Below are positions 1-11,651 of a DNA stretch of 64,000 bases, in pieces; within the stretch, counting starts at the first letter, position 1, and the number at the start of each line of letters is the position of its first letter. The notes beneath the pieces were generated by a model. The model made no database searches. It had not been told where the DNA came from and worked only from the letters and a program-made list of their open reading frames with translations. Source of the DNA: Durusdinium trenchii (lineage: Eukaryota; Sar; Dinophyceae; Suessiales; Symbiodiniaceae); assembly GCA_963970005.1 (NCBI GenBank), contig CAXAMN010028972.1:1-64000 (forward strand), read 5' to 3'. The translations under genes and the position numbers were made by a program.

Positions 1-747
1 GGGGTTTTCGATCAACTCCCATATATATATATATATATATTTTTTTTTCCGTAGTGTGGTTTAGTAAGTTTAGTATAGAATCATAGAAGAAAAGACTGAC
101 AGAAGTGGGCCAAAAGGTGTTGACAATGATTGTTGACATGAGATTTGAGCCAGGCGAGTTGACACCAAGTTGATTTCTGACTCACACTCCTCCAGCGAGC
201 CGAAAAAGGTGGTCACCTCCACCAGGCACCTTTTGGATGGTGGATCCTTTTGGATCGGACGGCAGCCTGGTGGTGCAGTGGTGGTGCAGTGCCTTCAACC
301 ATTCCCATCACCGCGGAGTACACCACTGGAACATCTATGGAACCGCTTGTTCGAACCTCTGGAAGAGAGTGGAGTCTTTCGATGTCTTTCGTTGTTTCGA
401 GGAGAGGCTTGACCGGAATCATCCGTGGAATCATCCGTTTTCCCCGGCTCCAACTGTGTAGGTCCAAGACTGCAACACCTTCCCAAGTGACCTCGTCAAC
501 CGAATTAGAGGAACCTCACTCTGAGCTGTGGGGAGCGCACCCGTGAAGGGTTAACTTCGGGGCTTCATGTAGACGGTTGATTCACACACAACCTCCCCGT
601 GAGTGGTAAGACGTCTGAAATATGGGGGGTTGATTCGTCAACAGCCTATACACGTATTCCGCATTACAGGGATGTGGAACCCATCATCAGCAATTAATGT
701 GAGACTTTAGGTCACAAAGAGAAGATACCATTCATCTTGTGAGGGAC
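1..747. other. non-coding flank
   Basis: No gene is seen. The stretch holds a TA dinucleotide tract near 23-42 followed by a T run, and one copy of the dispersed motif (563-604) described separately. The short open frames here overlap each other on both strands and none looks protein-like. Confidence 0.5.
563..604 (+). repeat. dispersed short repeat, copy at 0.56 kb
   Basis: This 42-bp segment begins TTCATGTAGACGGTTGATTC and continues into ACAACCTCCCCGTGAG. It matches 20518-20560 almost base for base, differing at a handful of positions and by one or two indels. Shorter related pieces (core TGTAGACNGTTGAT or its complement) occur at 10720-10734, 32276-32400, 33559-33574, 47401-47463 and 48614-48627. 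The family is unknown to me. It may be the end of a non-autonomous element. Confidence 0.55.
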
Positions 748-911
748 TGCATGGGCCCCCGTCCAAGCAAGTGGCAAGATCTGCCCGAGCTCTTCTCGGA
801 CCTGCTCCGCTGGCAGCACACCTTGCAGCTCCTTCCGCCGCCCATCCTCCGCTGGCTTCGCTCGGCGGAAGCTCCGCCGCACGACCGGCGGAGCGTCCGC
901 CGCAGCGCGGC
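748..911 (-). CDS. candidate exon, product unknown
   Basis: A 164-bp GC-rich island stands out from its neighbours. On the minus strand it starts after a pyrimidine-rich acceptor-like CCCTGCCAG and ends before a GT, with an uninterrupted frame that reads like a charged soluble protein (for example KELQGVLPAEQVREELGQIL). The plus strand is also open here and ends at 932 in a canonical GAG|GTGAGC donor, so the strand is not certain. I chose minus because of the acceptor and the residue composition. No family is recognised. Confidence 0.3.
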
Positions 912-2842
912 CTGGCAGGGAGCGATGTTGAGGTGAGCGTATAGCTCTTAGGGCAAACTTGATCAATTCCCACCAAAACTCAATGGGACTGGAATATATG
1001 CCTCCCTACCTACCTGCACCCCTGTTCCACCGACATTCGTTGGCATGTCTTTGCTTATCTTGCGAGCTGATATCCACAGAACTCCACTGGTCCACGGGAA
1101 GTCAAACAGCTGCCACGGTGGGTGACTTCGAGAGTCTGTCCGACACGTTGATCTGCACAAAACGCAGGGTCTCGCTCTCTCTATGATTCTAGATGTATCT
1201 ATGCATGCACACAATACATATGATTTTGATTGATTTTGTATGTTTCAAGATATTTCGAGCATAGCTCTCTCTCTCTCTCTATAAAATATGTAATTTTAAT
1301 TAACATGTTTACAGTGAGCATCATGAAGCAATGGCTCAGGCCAGGAATGGAGCCACGATTTACCGGCCAGGAATGGAACCCCTGTTTTAAAGTTTAGAGA
1401 TTCAAAAATCCATCACAGGAAACCACGAAACACTGGTACCAAAAGCTATGATACGTTGCGTACAAACTGGCAGTTTTGGAGAACAAACATGTTCATGACC
1501 TTTCCTTCCGGGGGTTCCAGGTGTCCGGTGTCGGTGGTTTACACGCAGGGTGAGTGATTCACAGTTTTTAGTTTGAAGGCCCCAACAAGCCTCCAAATCT
1601 AGGACAATGAGATGCAGGACACACACACACAAACATCTACGTAACATACTATGACAGATTCTTACACAGCAGCTTCATAGAACATCCTGACGTGGAGTTT
1701 GATTGATGGATGCACTCTGGCTCACCAACATGAAAAGAGGCATGGCATCGCCTCTTGAAAGGCACTTGTCCTCTGCAAACAAGAGGCTTCCATGATGGAA
1801 AGGGGTGAGATATGCTACCCAAAAATGCAAGGCGATCAAGAATGCACACAAGCTTTGCAGAGTGCAAACCATGTGCCAGCTACACATTCTGAAACTTGAA
1901 GCCAAACAACAGCAGTTGCTAGTGCACTTCACATCGCGCGTGCCTGGTTTCTTTTCCTTATTGGCATCTGCCAACCTCGGAAAAGCTGGGCTTCAAGATG
2001 CTTTCAATTAATGTCCCTTCATTCAAGCGTTTCCTTTTCAACAGCAACCAAAGACCCGAAGACCCCGCTCCGTGAAGCCAAGCAAAGTAACCCAGGAATG
2101 CAGGGTAAACTAAGCGGATCAAAAAATGAGTGGAACAGAATGGTGACCATTTGCAGGAAATTGATGTTTTCTTCTACCTCGGACCATGGTGCTTAGGATC
2201 CAACCCTATCCCAACAACATCCAACAACTATCCCCACCTGGATCATCCAATGGGTTTTTCAATGGAGATCCCTAAGTCGTGTAGGGTAGTTCATTGGATA
2301 TGCATTGGATGGTCCTAGGGTAGTTCATTGGATGATATGCATTGGATGGTCCTGGTATACCAATGAACAAATAAAGACCTACTACTCTTGTCTTTTTCTT
2401 AACATCATTCCTTCAGCTCGTTAAGAGACATCAGTCAGTGCCTCTGCACTGGATAACACATGGTGCTCAGGGTGCTGAGGGTGCTTTCCTTGTGAAACCA
2501 AGCCACTCAGACAACACACACACCGAAAAGAAACACATGCGCAAGAACCGCACCCTGGACGGGTCGCTCGTCACCGGTGGGTCGCACCAGGGGGACGGGT
2601 CGGTCCAGGTGACATCCAAAAGACACATCCAGTGTTTCCACATGTTTCCACATTGTTCCACATGTGTCCACCTTCTTTGTTTGAATCTTGAAAGAAAAAT
2701 CAGCTTTAGAAGGAACACGGGATACTCCATGTCATTGTAAGATATTATCAACGAGAATGTGTGATGTTTGCTTAGCTGAATCCTTTATACCGTGCTATCT
2801 CTCAGACCTGCTAGCTGCTCTTCCTGGCGCCCCCCCCCCCAG
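912..2842. other. non-coding stretch
   Basis: No supported gene. It contains a CT microsatellite (about 1267-1282) and a two-copy 38-bp tandem repeat at about 2281-2356 whose unit contains GGGTAGTTCATTGGAT and GCATTGGATGGTCC. Confidence 0.45.
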
Positions 2843-2981
2843 GTCCCCATGCTTCACTCGGTCCGTCCGGACGAACGATCTCGATCCCTCGTCCACCAGC
2901 CGAGCCGGTTGGGGAAGCGACCCGTGGGGAAGCTTTGAAGAGCTCCCTGAAACAAAAGAGGACATGATGGGAAAATTTTGA
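2843..2981 (+). CDS. candidate exon, product unknown
   Basis: The island begins right after a strong acceptor (a run of 12 C then AG at 2841-2842) and stays open to a TGA at 2979-2981. The reading is acidic and Ser/Asp-rich (SVRTNDLDPSSTSRAGWGSD, then EELPETKED). No clear GT donor lies before the stop, so it could be a last exon or end earlier at a non-canonical site. It may belong with the same-strand island at 3089-3232. No family is recognised. Confidence 0.3.
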
Positions 2982-3088
2982 AAATGATGGGAACATGTGG
3001 ATCTCCCCTCCTTAGCACCGTCCTGAGCGAAAGTCTTAAGTGTTTGTTCTTGCTCCATCCAGAAGATCAGATCTGGTTCATGTCTCAG

Positions 3089-3232
3089 CTGAGTGGCCGA
3101 CTACATCGGAGCACTTGCGCTTGCTCCAGATGCTGTTGCCAGGTCTCAAATCTCGACTCACTGGGCAAGAGCCGGGCGATCTCGTCCTCGTCGCCTCCAG
3201 TTTGAGCAGAGCAACAAAGCTCCACTCGCCAG
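3089..3232 (+). CDS. candidate exon, product unknown
   Basis: A 144-bp open segment on the plus strand between an acceptor-like TGTCTCAG and a donor CCAG|GTATAC. The translation is leucine-rich and helix-like (EHLRLLQMLLPGLKSRL, then GDLVLVASSLSRATKL), as expected of coding rather than random DNA. It lies about 110 bp downstream of another plus-strand exon candidate. The protein family is not recognised. Confidence 0.38.
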
Positions 3233-4653
3233 GTATACGAGACCCGCCCAAAGACGGGAAGAGCATCCCTTAGACTGGGGTAGTATCCCCAATAAACCCC
3301 CCAGGGTCACAGCTTCCTTATGGGAATCTATACGGAAAATTCAGGCCATCAAGCGGATTTTCTCGCATCCCGAAGCCACACCATGATTCTGTTGATTAGC
3401 TTACCATGATTCCAACACCCAAACGTCGTTTCTTCACATGTTGGAACGTCCCCACTCCTTCCCCCCCATCCATGGACCAGAATTGCGTGGCTCATGCACC
3501 AATCTGACTCGATCCAGGGATCACACCTGGCACCTGGTGAGATGGGTGGAACAAAGACAGCAACCCCAAGGCTGGAGGTGGCTGCTAGGGTCCCAGCTCC
3601 ATGAGATCACTGAGACAAAGATAATCAAAATTGAATTGAGTACTGTTTCGTACCATCTCGGTGCGTCCATGTGCGTCCTATACATCAAACTGCACGAAAA
3701 GCTGGCTCGAGGCACACGTTTCCACTGCGTTGCATTGCGCCCGGATGGTCCTTGAGAAACTGGGGTGGATCTTCGTAAGGAACCGGTTCCGCATTAGCGA
3801 ATGTGCCAACACCTCCGGCTGATGGACTGGTGCATCAAACATTTGGAAATCATTCGAACGGACCTGCAGCCTCTGTTTGTACCCTCTATAGGTTGCAACC
3901 ACATTGCACTGGTCATGCGAGTTATGCCTCACACACCAGGGACACCAGCGACAAACACACCAGCTGGATCCACTTTTGGGCAAGTTAATCCCTGCAAGTC
4001 ACTGGTTTGCTTGCCCAAACGTTGCAAGCGCACGATCTCATGCTTCAGCACGCTGGTCCTTCGTCGTCCCGTCTCGGCTGGTGGAAAACATCGGAAGCCC
4101 CAAATCCGTTTCAGAACTCAAAGGAATGAGGGAAACAGATATTCCAGGTATGATGTGTCCAGTATATTGTATCCTATACCCAGGGCTATAAATATTCCTA
4201 AAAAAACTATTCCAACACAAATATTCCATGAACTCACGGTATAACCTGGAATGTTGACCCAAGGTACCCCCCATGTCAAGGACCTCATTTGACACTACTG
4301 ACTATTCATGAGGTTTTCAGGACCAGGTGTTACCGGGTCGGACTGGACCTGTAGCGGAAGGTTTTGAAAACTTGTGAGTTTTGCCTGCTGTGCTGACACC
4401 ATGTTTCAACTCCAAATTGTGGAAATTGCTGCCGGCTTTGCCGGAGACAAACACAACAACACACACACCAAGCATTCTCCGATGGGTCAGCAATGGAGGT
4501 CCACGAGTCCTTGTAGTCGATTGGTGACGGAACGGAGGATCCAATGATCCAGGTCACGCATCGACGCATTTCTGCCACCAGTTCCACAGTCTTCCCCTCA
4601 GTTATCCTTATTTCACCCTCCATACCCCCTCCGGAGCGATGTTATGGTCCTAC
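3233..4653. other. non-coding stretch with a short inverted repeat
   Basis: No supported gene. ATTCCAGGTA at 4141-4150 is repeated in inverted form as AACCTGGAAT near 4243-4252, enclosing an AT-rich segment of about 90 bp. This could be a small MITE or chance. Open frames elsewhere here are short and overlap on both strands. Confidence 0.35.
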
Positions 4654-4770
4654 CACTCCAGGGCTTCCCCAGGGAGGCCCGGCGCTGCTCCCAGGTGGCC
4701 GCCCAAAGCTCTGGCTCGTGAGGGTCGCCGGCGGGCACGCGCATGTACCAGCGAAGGCCTCCCGCGAGTT
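4654..4770 (-). CDS. candidate exon, product unknown
   Basis: A 117-bp GC-rich island with an uninterrupted minus-strand frame reading GLRWYMRVPAGDPHEPELWA and then TWEQRRASLGKPW. It follows an ATGAG acceptor-like end and stops before a GTAGGA donor-like site. The tryptophan- and charge-rich composition looks like real protein. No family is recognised. The next minus-strand candidate exon lies upstream at 5368-5522. Confidence 0.38.
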
Positions 4771-4867
4771 CTCATGGTGAGGGCTCTCACCATCCATGTA
4801 TGGAATTGTTACAGTTACTTAGCTCTCTGCGGATGGGTCATAGATATGGGGTAAGTGTATGGTAAGT

Positions 4868-5042
4868 GTATATGATAGTATGCCACCTTCTGACTCCTGA
4901 CATCTGAATTTCGCTGTCTTTTGTGCATCTTCTGTTTGTGGGGGTTGTTTTCTCCATATTGTGCCCAGAGTGACACATATGCTATTGTCGCGTCTCACCC
5001 GGACCGCACAATGAGAGAGATAGTATATGATAGTATGCCACC
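4868..5042 (+). repeat. 20-bp direct repeat pair
   Basis: GTATATGATAGTATGCCACC occurs at 4868-4887 and again at 5023-5042, 155 bp apart. Both copies are exact. They may be remnants of a duplication or of a small element's ends. Confidence 0.6.
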
Positions 5043-5367
5043 ACCGGGAGGGTGGTTTGTAGACCATAGACCCCCTGACAATGTATTGTCCATTGTCCAT
5101 CCAATAACCACCCAAACTGGATGGATGGTTAACTTGCTCCGTTCACCTGCCGATCGCCCCCCTCCAGATCAGATGAGTCCACCCCGATTGGAACAAACCA
5201 TGCCATGGGGTGTCTATTGATAGCCCCAAGATTTATAGTCCTCAAAAAGATCTTGGATTTACTATAAAGTGTTGCTTAAAGAATCGAAAAAATATAAGGA
5301 CATGTAAGGACAAAAACCATCACCCTAAAGCAACACCGAGTAGACCTGAACCAGTGTCAATGTCTAC

Positions 5368-5522
5368 TCCCCCTTGGGTCCTGAAAGAGGATTTGGACGA
5401 GCGTCGGCTCATGAACATCTCCCCGGCCAAAGCGAGCGCCACTGTGCGGTCGTAGTCCGCTGAGGGCCCAGTTACGCGCGTGTCCAGGCACATGCAGCCT
5501 GAGGAGCTCTCGATTTCGAGAC
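5368..5522 (-). CDS. candidate exon, product unknown
   Basis: A 155-bp island on the minus strand between an acceptor TTTCGCAG and a GTAGAC donor-like site. The frame reads GLEIESSSGCMCLDTRV, then GPSADYDRTVALALAGEMFM and a Ser/Arg-rich end. Alternation of hydrophobic and acidic residues supports coding. It could be spliced to the minus-strand candidate at 4654-4770. The family is not recognised. Confidence 0.38.
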
Positions 5523-6360
5523 CTGCGAAACCTTCCCAGTGTGGGAAAAAACGAATCCCAAACACTCCATGTATGCCGGAATTGCCTAGATAGGGCTGGT
5601 TTGGGGAGTCAATGTTGGCGTTGTATGCGGGAAAAACCATAAGTGCAAGACCTTTCTGGACCAAGGACCGAAGCACCAACCATGAACTGCCAAAACCTAA
5701 CAACAATTTTGGTTACTCTCCGAGTCGCACACATGGAAGAGGATGGCAACACCTTTCTTGTATTCCCGTGGCCAATGGTTCACTTCCACGATTTCAGGGA
5801 GTGTAGGATCTTCCTCCCAACTCTTTTCTGGCTTTGAACGCTCTGTTCCGCCAGCCGTGCTGGTCTGAACAGGTCGTAATCCCCTCATATCCCGTCAGGC
5901 TGTCAGGTATTGGCCATCACAAGACAGTTGTCAGAATCTGGTCAAAATCAGATCAGAAAAGTTGGTGTAAACCTCAGACGCCGAAAACATCTTCACGAAA
6001 TGCATCTGACAACCAGTTGCATCGATGACTTGAAACCGAGCTGCTGATGGCTGCCTGCCAGGCCTTTCCCAACGGCTGGAAAGCGCTGATATGCACCTCA
6101 TCAGCCCGATGTTGGCTCTGATTTCGGTGCATTGACCCTTTAACACATCTAGCCATCATCCCAATCGGTCAGCAAATCCACCGACCCCGGCTAGGACGAT
6201 GAACGTAAGTGTGAGCGGTGTTCCTGAGAGCGGCTCCGGTAAACGCTGGCCGTGTCCTCTGGTCCCACGTGCTCACGCCCAATAGACGCAAGTTTCCTAC
6301 CTTGCATTACATTGTATTTATATATATATGGTGGTTGATCAAAATTCCTTCTTGCTGGCA
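5523..6360. other. non-coding stretch
   Basis: Nothing recognisable is seen. Open frames are short and occur on both strands. Confidence 0.4.
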
Positions 6361-6995
6361 GGCCATTCTTCGCGAAAAAAATACTTTCGCGAATCTTTCG
6401 CGAACTCCATGTTTAACTTTCGCGGGGGGTATACCCTCTAGAAATCATAGTGGTTCTACATAGCAGCCTAAGCACTTCCATCAAGCACCATTTTGGATCT
6501 GCAGACGAGGTTGCGGCACAAGGCAGATTGGCGAGAACTCTCAATCACCACCATTGGATGAATCAGCAGAACTGGTGGAGGACGAGCCGGAAGAGCTATC
6601 AACGGTTGTTGCGCTCATGTCTTGCTAGGTCTGTCGGACGCTGCTTGGCTTGGGCAGGGGTCCACAAAACAAACATTCACATTCGCCTATGCTTTCGCGG
6701 AACTTTCGCGAATCTTTCGCCAAAAATTGTCGCGTCATTGGTGGGTTTCTAGGCGCACAGCGTAACAACCAGTGGCAGCAGCACGAGGAGTAGTAAGAAG
6801 TGGTAGTCGTAGTGGTAGTGGCAGTAGCAGGAACAGCAGCAGCAGCAGCAGCTGCAGCAGCAGGAGGAGGAGGAGGGCATGGCTTCAAGCCTAAAAACTG
6901 CATGTATACCATATAGTATAATAGACTCTTTCGCAGATCTTTCGCCAAAAAAAAATTACTTTCACGAACTCGAGAAAAAACTTTCGCGGACAACT
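6361..6995. repeat. TTCGCGAA-rich dispersed repeat cluster
   Basis: The palindrome TTCGCGAA occurs exactly at 6369-6376, 6386-6393, 6397-6404 and 6705-6712. Variants of the longer motif CTTTCGCGAATCTTTCGC occur at about 6690-6720 and 6926-6990. Read on the minus strand the clusters encode repeated peptides such as FLAKDSRK and FLAKDLRK within one open frame (6625-7092). That frame is otherwise driven by simple repeats (runs of Ala, Pro and Thr), so I treat it as repeat-derived rather than a gene. Confidence 0.6.
6770..6880 (+). repeat. AGC/AGG/GTA trinucleotide tract
   Basis: A compound purine-rich microsatellite: GTAGTGGTAGTG units, then AGCAGCAGC, then AGGAGGAGG. It separates two blocks of the TTCGCGAA cluster. 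Confidence 0.75.
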
Positions 6996-7049
6996 TGAAG
7001 AGGCTCTCAGTGGCATAGGCCTTATGTCGACCTTTCGATGGACTACCAT

Positions 7050-7300
7050 ATACAAAAACACATGCACACATTACATGTATACGTATATACATAGCACATA
7101 CATTGCATACCTACATCCCTACCTACCTACATTCATCCATCCATCCTTCCATACATGCATTCAGGAAATACATTGCATACATACATACCATACATACATT
7201 ACAATACATTGCAGTACAATACCTTACAGTACATTAATAGTACATTGATACATGCAAACAAACATGCATACGTTACACTACATTACCTTACATTACACTA
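7050..7300. repeat. CATA/CATT microsatellite region
   Basis: A degenerate tract of CATACATA, CATCCATC and TTACA units about 250 bp long. The short Tyr/His/Thr-rich frames in it are products of the repeat. Confidence 0.7.
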
Positions 7301-10300
7301 AACTGCACCGCACTGGAGTACATCACATGACATAATACACAAACCTGCTTTCAGCAACAACGTGGCCCCAACGTGCGGAAAGCTTTGCCCAACACAGGCC
7401 CATGGGCTTGAAAAGGCGGCTGAACGTTGGGAAACTGCGAGGATCTGGGGCCCGACCAGTCTGTGTCCTCATCCTCAAGTTGGCCGGCGCCCGGCTCAAG
7501 CCTACTTTGTATAAATATCCTGCTGACCTGCTTCGTGGAGCTTTCAGTTCCCAGTCGTTTCCGGTCACCAGTGTTGCAAGAAGGAATCTAACCCACAAAG
7601 CTTCCAAAATCCTTGGTTTCGCCAGCTTTGCAAGTAAGGAAATAGCGGCTACTGTAAGTCAAACTGCCACCTCTTCCCATTTAAGCGGTGTTCAAAAATG
7701 TGTTGTCTTTTCTTTCTGAGAATTCCAGTCTTATGGTAGGTCTCAGGCAAGGCTTAGGTTCATATTAATTTTCCTTGCGGCGCCACATGTATGCAAGGTT
7801 GTGCTTACAGCCAGCTGGCTTCGAGCCCAGCTGGCTTGAAAGCAATCAAATTGTGGCAACCTTAAGGCACCGTGCTTCCGCTGCAGAATTTTTACGGCTA
7901 ACCTTATGGAAACCGTACAAACATCAGCTAAAATCATGGTCTGTTTGCACTGATTTTTTCCCCGGCCCTTCTATACTAAGAATGAAGAGGTGAATTTGGA
8001 ACGCTGCTTATTTGTGTGCGAAAAGAGTGGGAGATGAAGAAGGGGAGGAACGAATCTGTGGTATGAACATCCGGCTGTGATTGAAGAGTGAACATGGTTC
8101 ATCCATTCATCCATTCTTCTGAAACAAACATCTTGCTGTAAAAAAAAACTCCAAGAATCTTGCTCAGGTTGGCGTCTTACTCGGGCACCAGTGGTTCCAA
8201 AGAAACTGGAACTGGTCGCCCGGCTCAACCCTGGTGGCAACATGCAGCATGTCTGTCATGTCTGGACTCAGCCCAGAAGCCATGTTCCCTACAACCCGAA
8301 ACAATGGCTCGAAACATCGATGGTCAACATGGGTCCTCCAACTTTGGCGTCCTCCGTGGTCCTCCTGGTCCTGGCTGTTAAAACATCGCAAACGAGTCGG
8401 ACTGTTCGCCCTGTGATCCTCACACGGCTGGTGCGGTGTGGGTAGTTAAAATTTGTTAAAACCACCCTTTCTCTGCAAGGTGCATCTTCCAACTTGTCGC
8501 CGAGAACGGCCAAGGTCTCTGCGGCCTTGGTTTGACTTCCAAACCGTTGCAGTGAAGACGTGGTCAAACATGTTATGGTAGATAGATCGGACTGAACAAA
8601 TTCCAAGCACTTCTGGACAACTTGTGGATTTTGAGTATTTCTATGGTATGTGGTTTTAAAGTTTAGAGAAATCATAGCGTATCTTGCTTGAAAACAAAAA
8701 CAAATCAGACTGAGACTTAGGTAGTTCTGAAGATTTCTTCTTTACTGACTATTCCAAAATGTATTGTGAATATGTTGTCCATACCAAATTGCCTTCCTCA
8801 TGGACATGTAACATGCTCGGTAATGACGTTGGTTTCGTTTTTCGCTTCAGCAAAGGTTGTTTGGACATCAGGTAGATGGGTGCACTATCAACCAAAGTTG
8901 GGCGCACCCATCCAATCATAAGAGAAAAGAACACCGTCAAATTGGGCCATCAAATCAAAGTAGTAGGGAACTTGCACCAGGCTGCGCAGGTGTTCCGGAC
9001 CGTGGTGAGGCTATGGTCAGCGCCCCAGCAGCTATAGACTCAAGGAAATAAAAACGCCCTGGCCCCAATGAGTAGACTAGTCTATGTTCCTTCTTCCTGT
9101 GGGTCGTTGCCTGGGAGGTCTCCCTATTTTGAGCTATACACACGTGGAACCCCTTGGACGGACGCCGAGCCGACCACACGGTGTTTTTTTTGGGGCGGTT
9201 CGGCGCGCAGCGAAACACGTTCGGGTATGGTAGGTATGATGTCATTACACAGAAAGATGGACAATAATATGGTCAGCGCAATGTACACGAATTAAGACGT
9301 ACGGTATCATGTGGTGTGGTATTTCAACATGTATACACGGTGTAACTATATAAGGAAAATGCAAAGTGAATTCAAGGCGATCTTATGCACAGGCAAAGAT
9401 ATGGTATCTACAGGGCGCTTGGCACGACATAACGGCGTGAATTCTGTTGCACGTAGTTCTACAGGTTTCGTACCTGACAACTGTTGCGACTGGGCTTAAA
9501 GTCTTTGAACAACACACGAAAAGGTTGCAGCTTCTGGCCTACGAGTCTAGGTGGCAGCTACCCAATCTCAGCAGAATTTATGTCTTTGGGTCCAGTTCAA
9601 CCTTCACCAGGCATGCGGATTGGCAGGAGCATGCCGGTTGCAGGCCCCGGATGAGGCCCATTTGCGAAGTACAAAAAGACACATACAGTTTTAGCCTGTG
9701 CACAAAGGACAGGGTGTGGCTCCACAAAATGAGGGTCTTTGAAGATCCATCGTCGCGCATCGTCAAACGCCCGAGTCGACTCGGGCCCTCCTCACCTGGA
9801 TGGCCGGAAGCCTTGCTCCAGAGTGAAGCTCGTGCTCGCGCATCTGATTCCCAGAACGCCTGAGCAGTTTGGACTCAGGTGTCAGGAGAGAAAAACTGGG
9901 ACTATGTATGACTATACATGTTGAGTGTATATTTATACATATCATTACATGCTAATATACATATACGTGTGTACATCTCCCATATGGTTGCACGCCTTCC
10001 TCAAACAGGTGATCGTCTTTCTTCCCGACTGCCTTGCGTTACTCTTTCTCAACAAAAAGGCATCTAAGACTCTGAGGCGACTCCGCTATCCGTGTGAAAC
10101 GAAAACAAAAAGAATCGTTTACCATGTGTTTGCCACCCTAATGTGTTTACCATGTGTTTACCATCGTTTACCATGTGTGTTACGATGTATCCGATATATT
10201 TGACGATCCCGGATATCCTAGCATATCCTAGCTATCTTCTGAATCCCGAAATGAAATAGCTCCCGCTGTTTGCGGTTGGAGCCCACAGACCTCGGCCAAT

Positions 10301-10778
10301 TCGTCGAGGAGGACAACCCATCTGGACCCCGCATGCTGAGTTTCAAAACGTTGCATACAAAGCAAATCCTTTTCCCGATCAAATGCATGCACGCACTGGT
10401 CACAATCATGGTATTGTACGTCATAATTCAGATCCAACAAGTGCTCTCATCCGCCTTGAGGTGAAGACATAAATGACCACAGTTTCAATGAAGGGTCGCA
10501 AACGTGTCGTGACTTTCGTTTGTGGACCACACCTTCGTAACCTTTTCTTTGACATGTAGGCCATTGAATCATGGTCTCGAGGAGAGAAGGCATTAGTCCT
10601 CACCTGAACAACATCTAATGAATCTAATGCTTGATGAGCAACCCTCCATTTGGATTGAACAACCCCTTTCTCCTCTTCATATGTTTAAATGGTTTTTTAC
10701 GGGTATTGAATCTATTAATCGACTGTCTACATGAGTCCTCAAAACAATGCGGAACGAATGACCGACGGACCGCCTCAC
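7301..10778. other. long non-coding stretch
   Basis: No supported gene. A frame at 7402-7719 (plus) is basic and uninterrupted for 105 residues but lacks any family signal and overlaps an equally long minus frame. A short tandem of GTTTACCATGTGT-like units lies at about 10118-10178. A CGACTGTCTACATGA match to the dispersed motif lies at 10720-10734. Confidence 0.4.
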
Positions 10779-10903
10779 TTCCTCCACAGGATCCTCCGGG
10801 AAGAACAATCGCTCCAAAGCCTCCACCGGGTGGCGGCGAACGGGCGGCGCCAACCGCGGACTGCGCGCCGTCCGGACAGATGGGGTGGAACACAGTGGAA
10901 CAC
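10779..10903 (-). CDS. candidate exon, product unknown
   Basis: A 125-bp GC-rich island. On the minus strand it follows a very good acceptor (pyrimidine-rich stretch ending GGTTTTGCAG) and ends at a strong GAA|GTGAGG donor. The frame reads through RRHPVEALERLFFPEDPVEE without a stop. Other frames are also open, including on plus, but lack this pair of splice-like ends. The product is unknown. Confidence 0.4.
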
Positions 10904-11536
10904 CTGCAAAACCAACCCAGAAGAGGTGGGACGCAGTGGCCAATGTCCAAAATGAGCTGCTGCAAAGTGATCTGCATGCAAATGAATTTGGACATTTGAT
11001 GCCTACACCATTGCTTGAAAGTCAATCTGTTGGTCAAGAGACAATTTTTGTCCATTTACACTTCAAGGTCTGGGTGTGGATCCGTTTTTTCTCTGCTTAA
11101 ACCTCCCATTCCCCTGCTTGAAACCAAAAAAAACCTGGGGTTGTCATATTCATCGATTTCCGTTGTGTTCAAAACGTTGACTTCATGGGGTCAGGGCTCA
11201 GACACCTGCATCGACACCTCTTCCAACTAGATGCAAAATGTCTGCCAGTTCATTCATAAGCCATAAAACACCTCGAATATACTTTGGGTAAACCCACTAC
11301 TAGTAATTAAGAATGGCTGATGATGATGCTGATGATGATGATGATGATGATGATGGTTAGTAAAGGCCTTCTTCAAAAAAGTGATACTGTAATTGTTTAC
11401 CAACTGTTCCAGGTCAATGGACAAACCCTACATACATATATATAATTAGATACTCCAATTATCTCCTTATAAACCACAAAACACTCGTTGGGTATCGCAG
11501 GTCTCTTCTCGGCGATCTGCGGGGTGTCCAGGTCGC
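10904..11536. other. non-coding stretch with GAT microsatellite
   Basis: No gene is seen. A GAT/ATG trinucleotide run lies at about 11316-11355, interrupted once by GCT. Confidence 0.55.
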
Positions 11537-11651
11537 CTGCTGCGCGGCCAGCTGCTTGGCATCCTCCCGCTTCACCGCCAGGCCGGCGCCCGCCACGAAG
11601 CCGCAGTGGTGCACGTCACACGCGACCAGCGCGAAGAAGCGACCACGCTTC
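11537..11651 (-). CDS. candidate exon, product unknown
   Basis: A 115-bp GC-rich island. The minus strand shows a classic acceptor (CCTTCCCTGCCAG, with exon starting GAAG) and an open frame reading RFFALVACDVHHCGFVAGAG, then AVKREDAKQLAAQQ, followed by a GC-type donor-like GCGACC. Strong third-position GC and the helix-like Ala/Lys end support coding. If the GC donor is wrong, the frame can continue further. The family is not recognised. Confidence 0.42.

Noticed and set aside
6625-7092. 155-codon minus frame with poly-Ala, poly-Pro and poly-Thr
   Set aside because: Most of it is microsatellite-derived. Only the FLAKDSRK-like repeats are of interest, and they are reported as a repeat.
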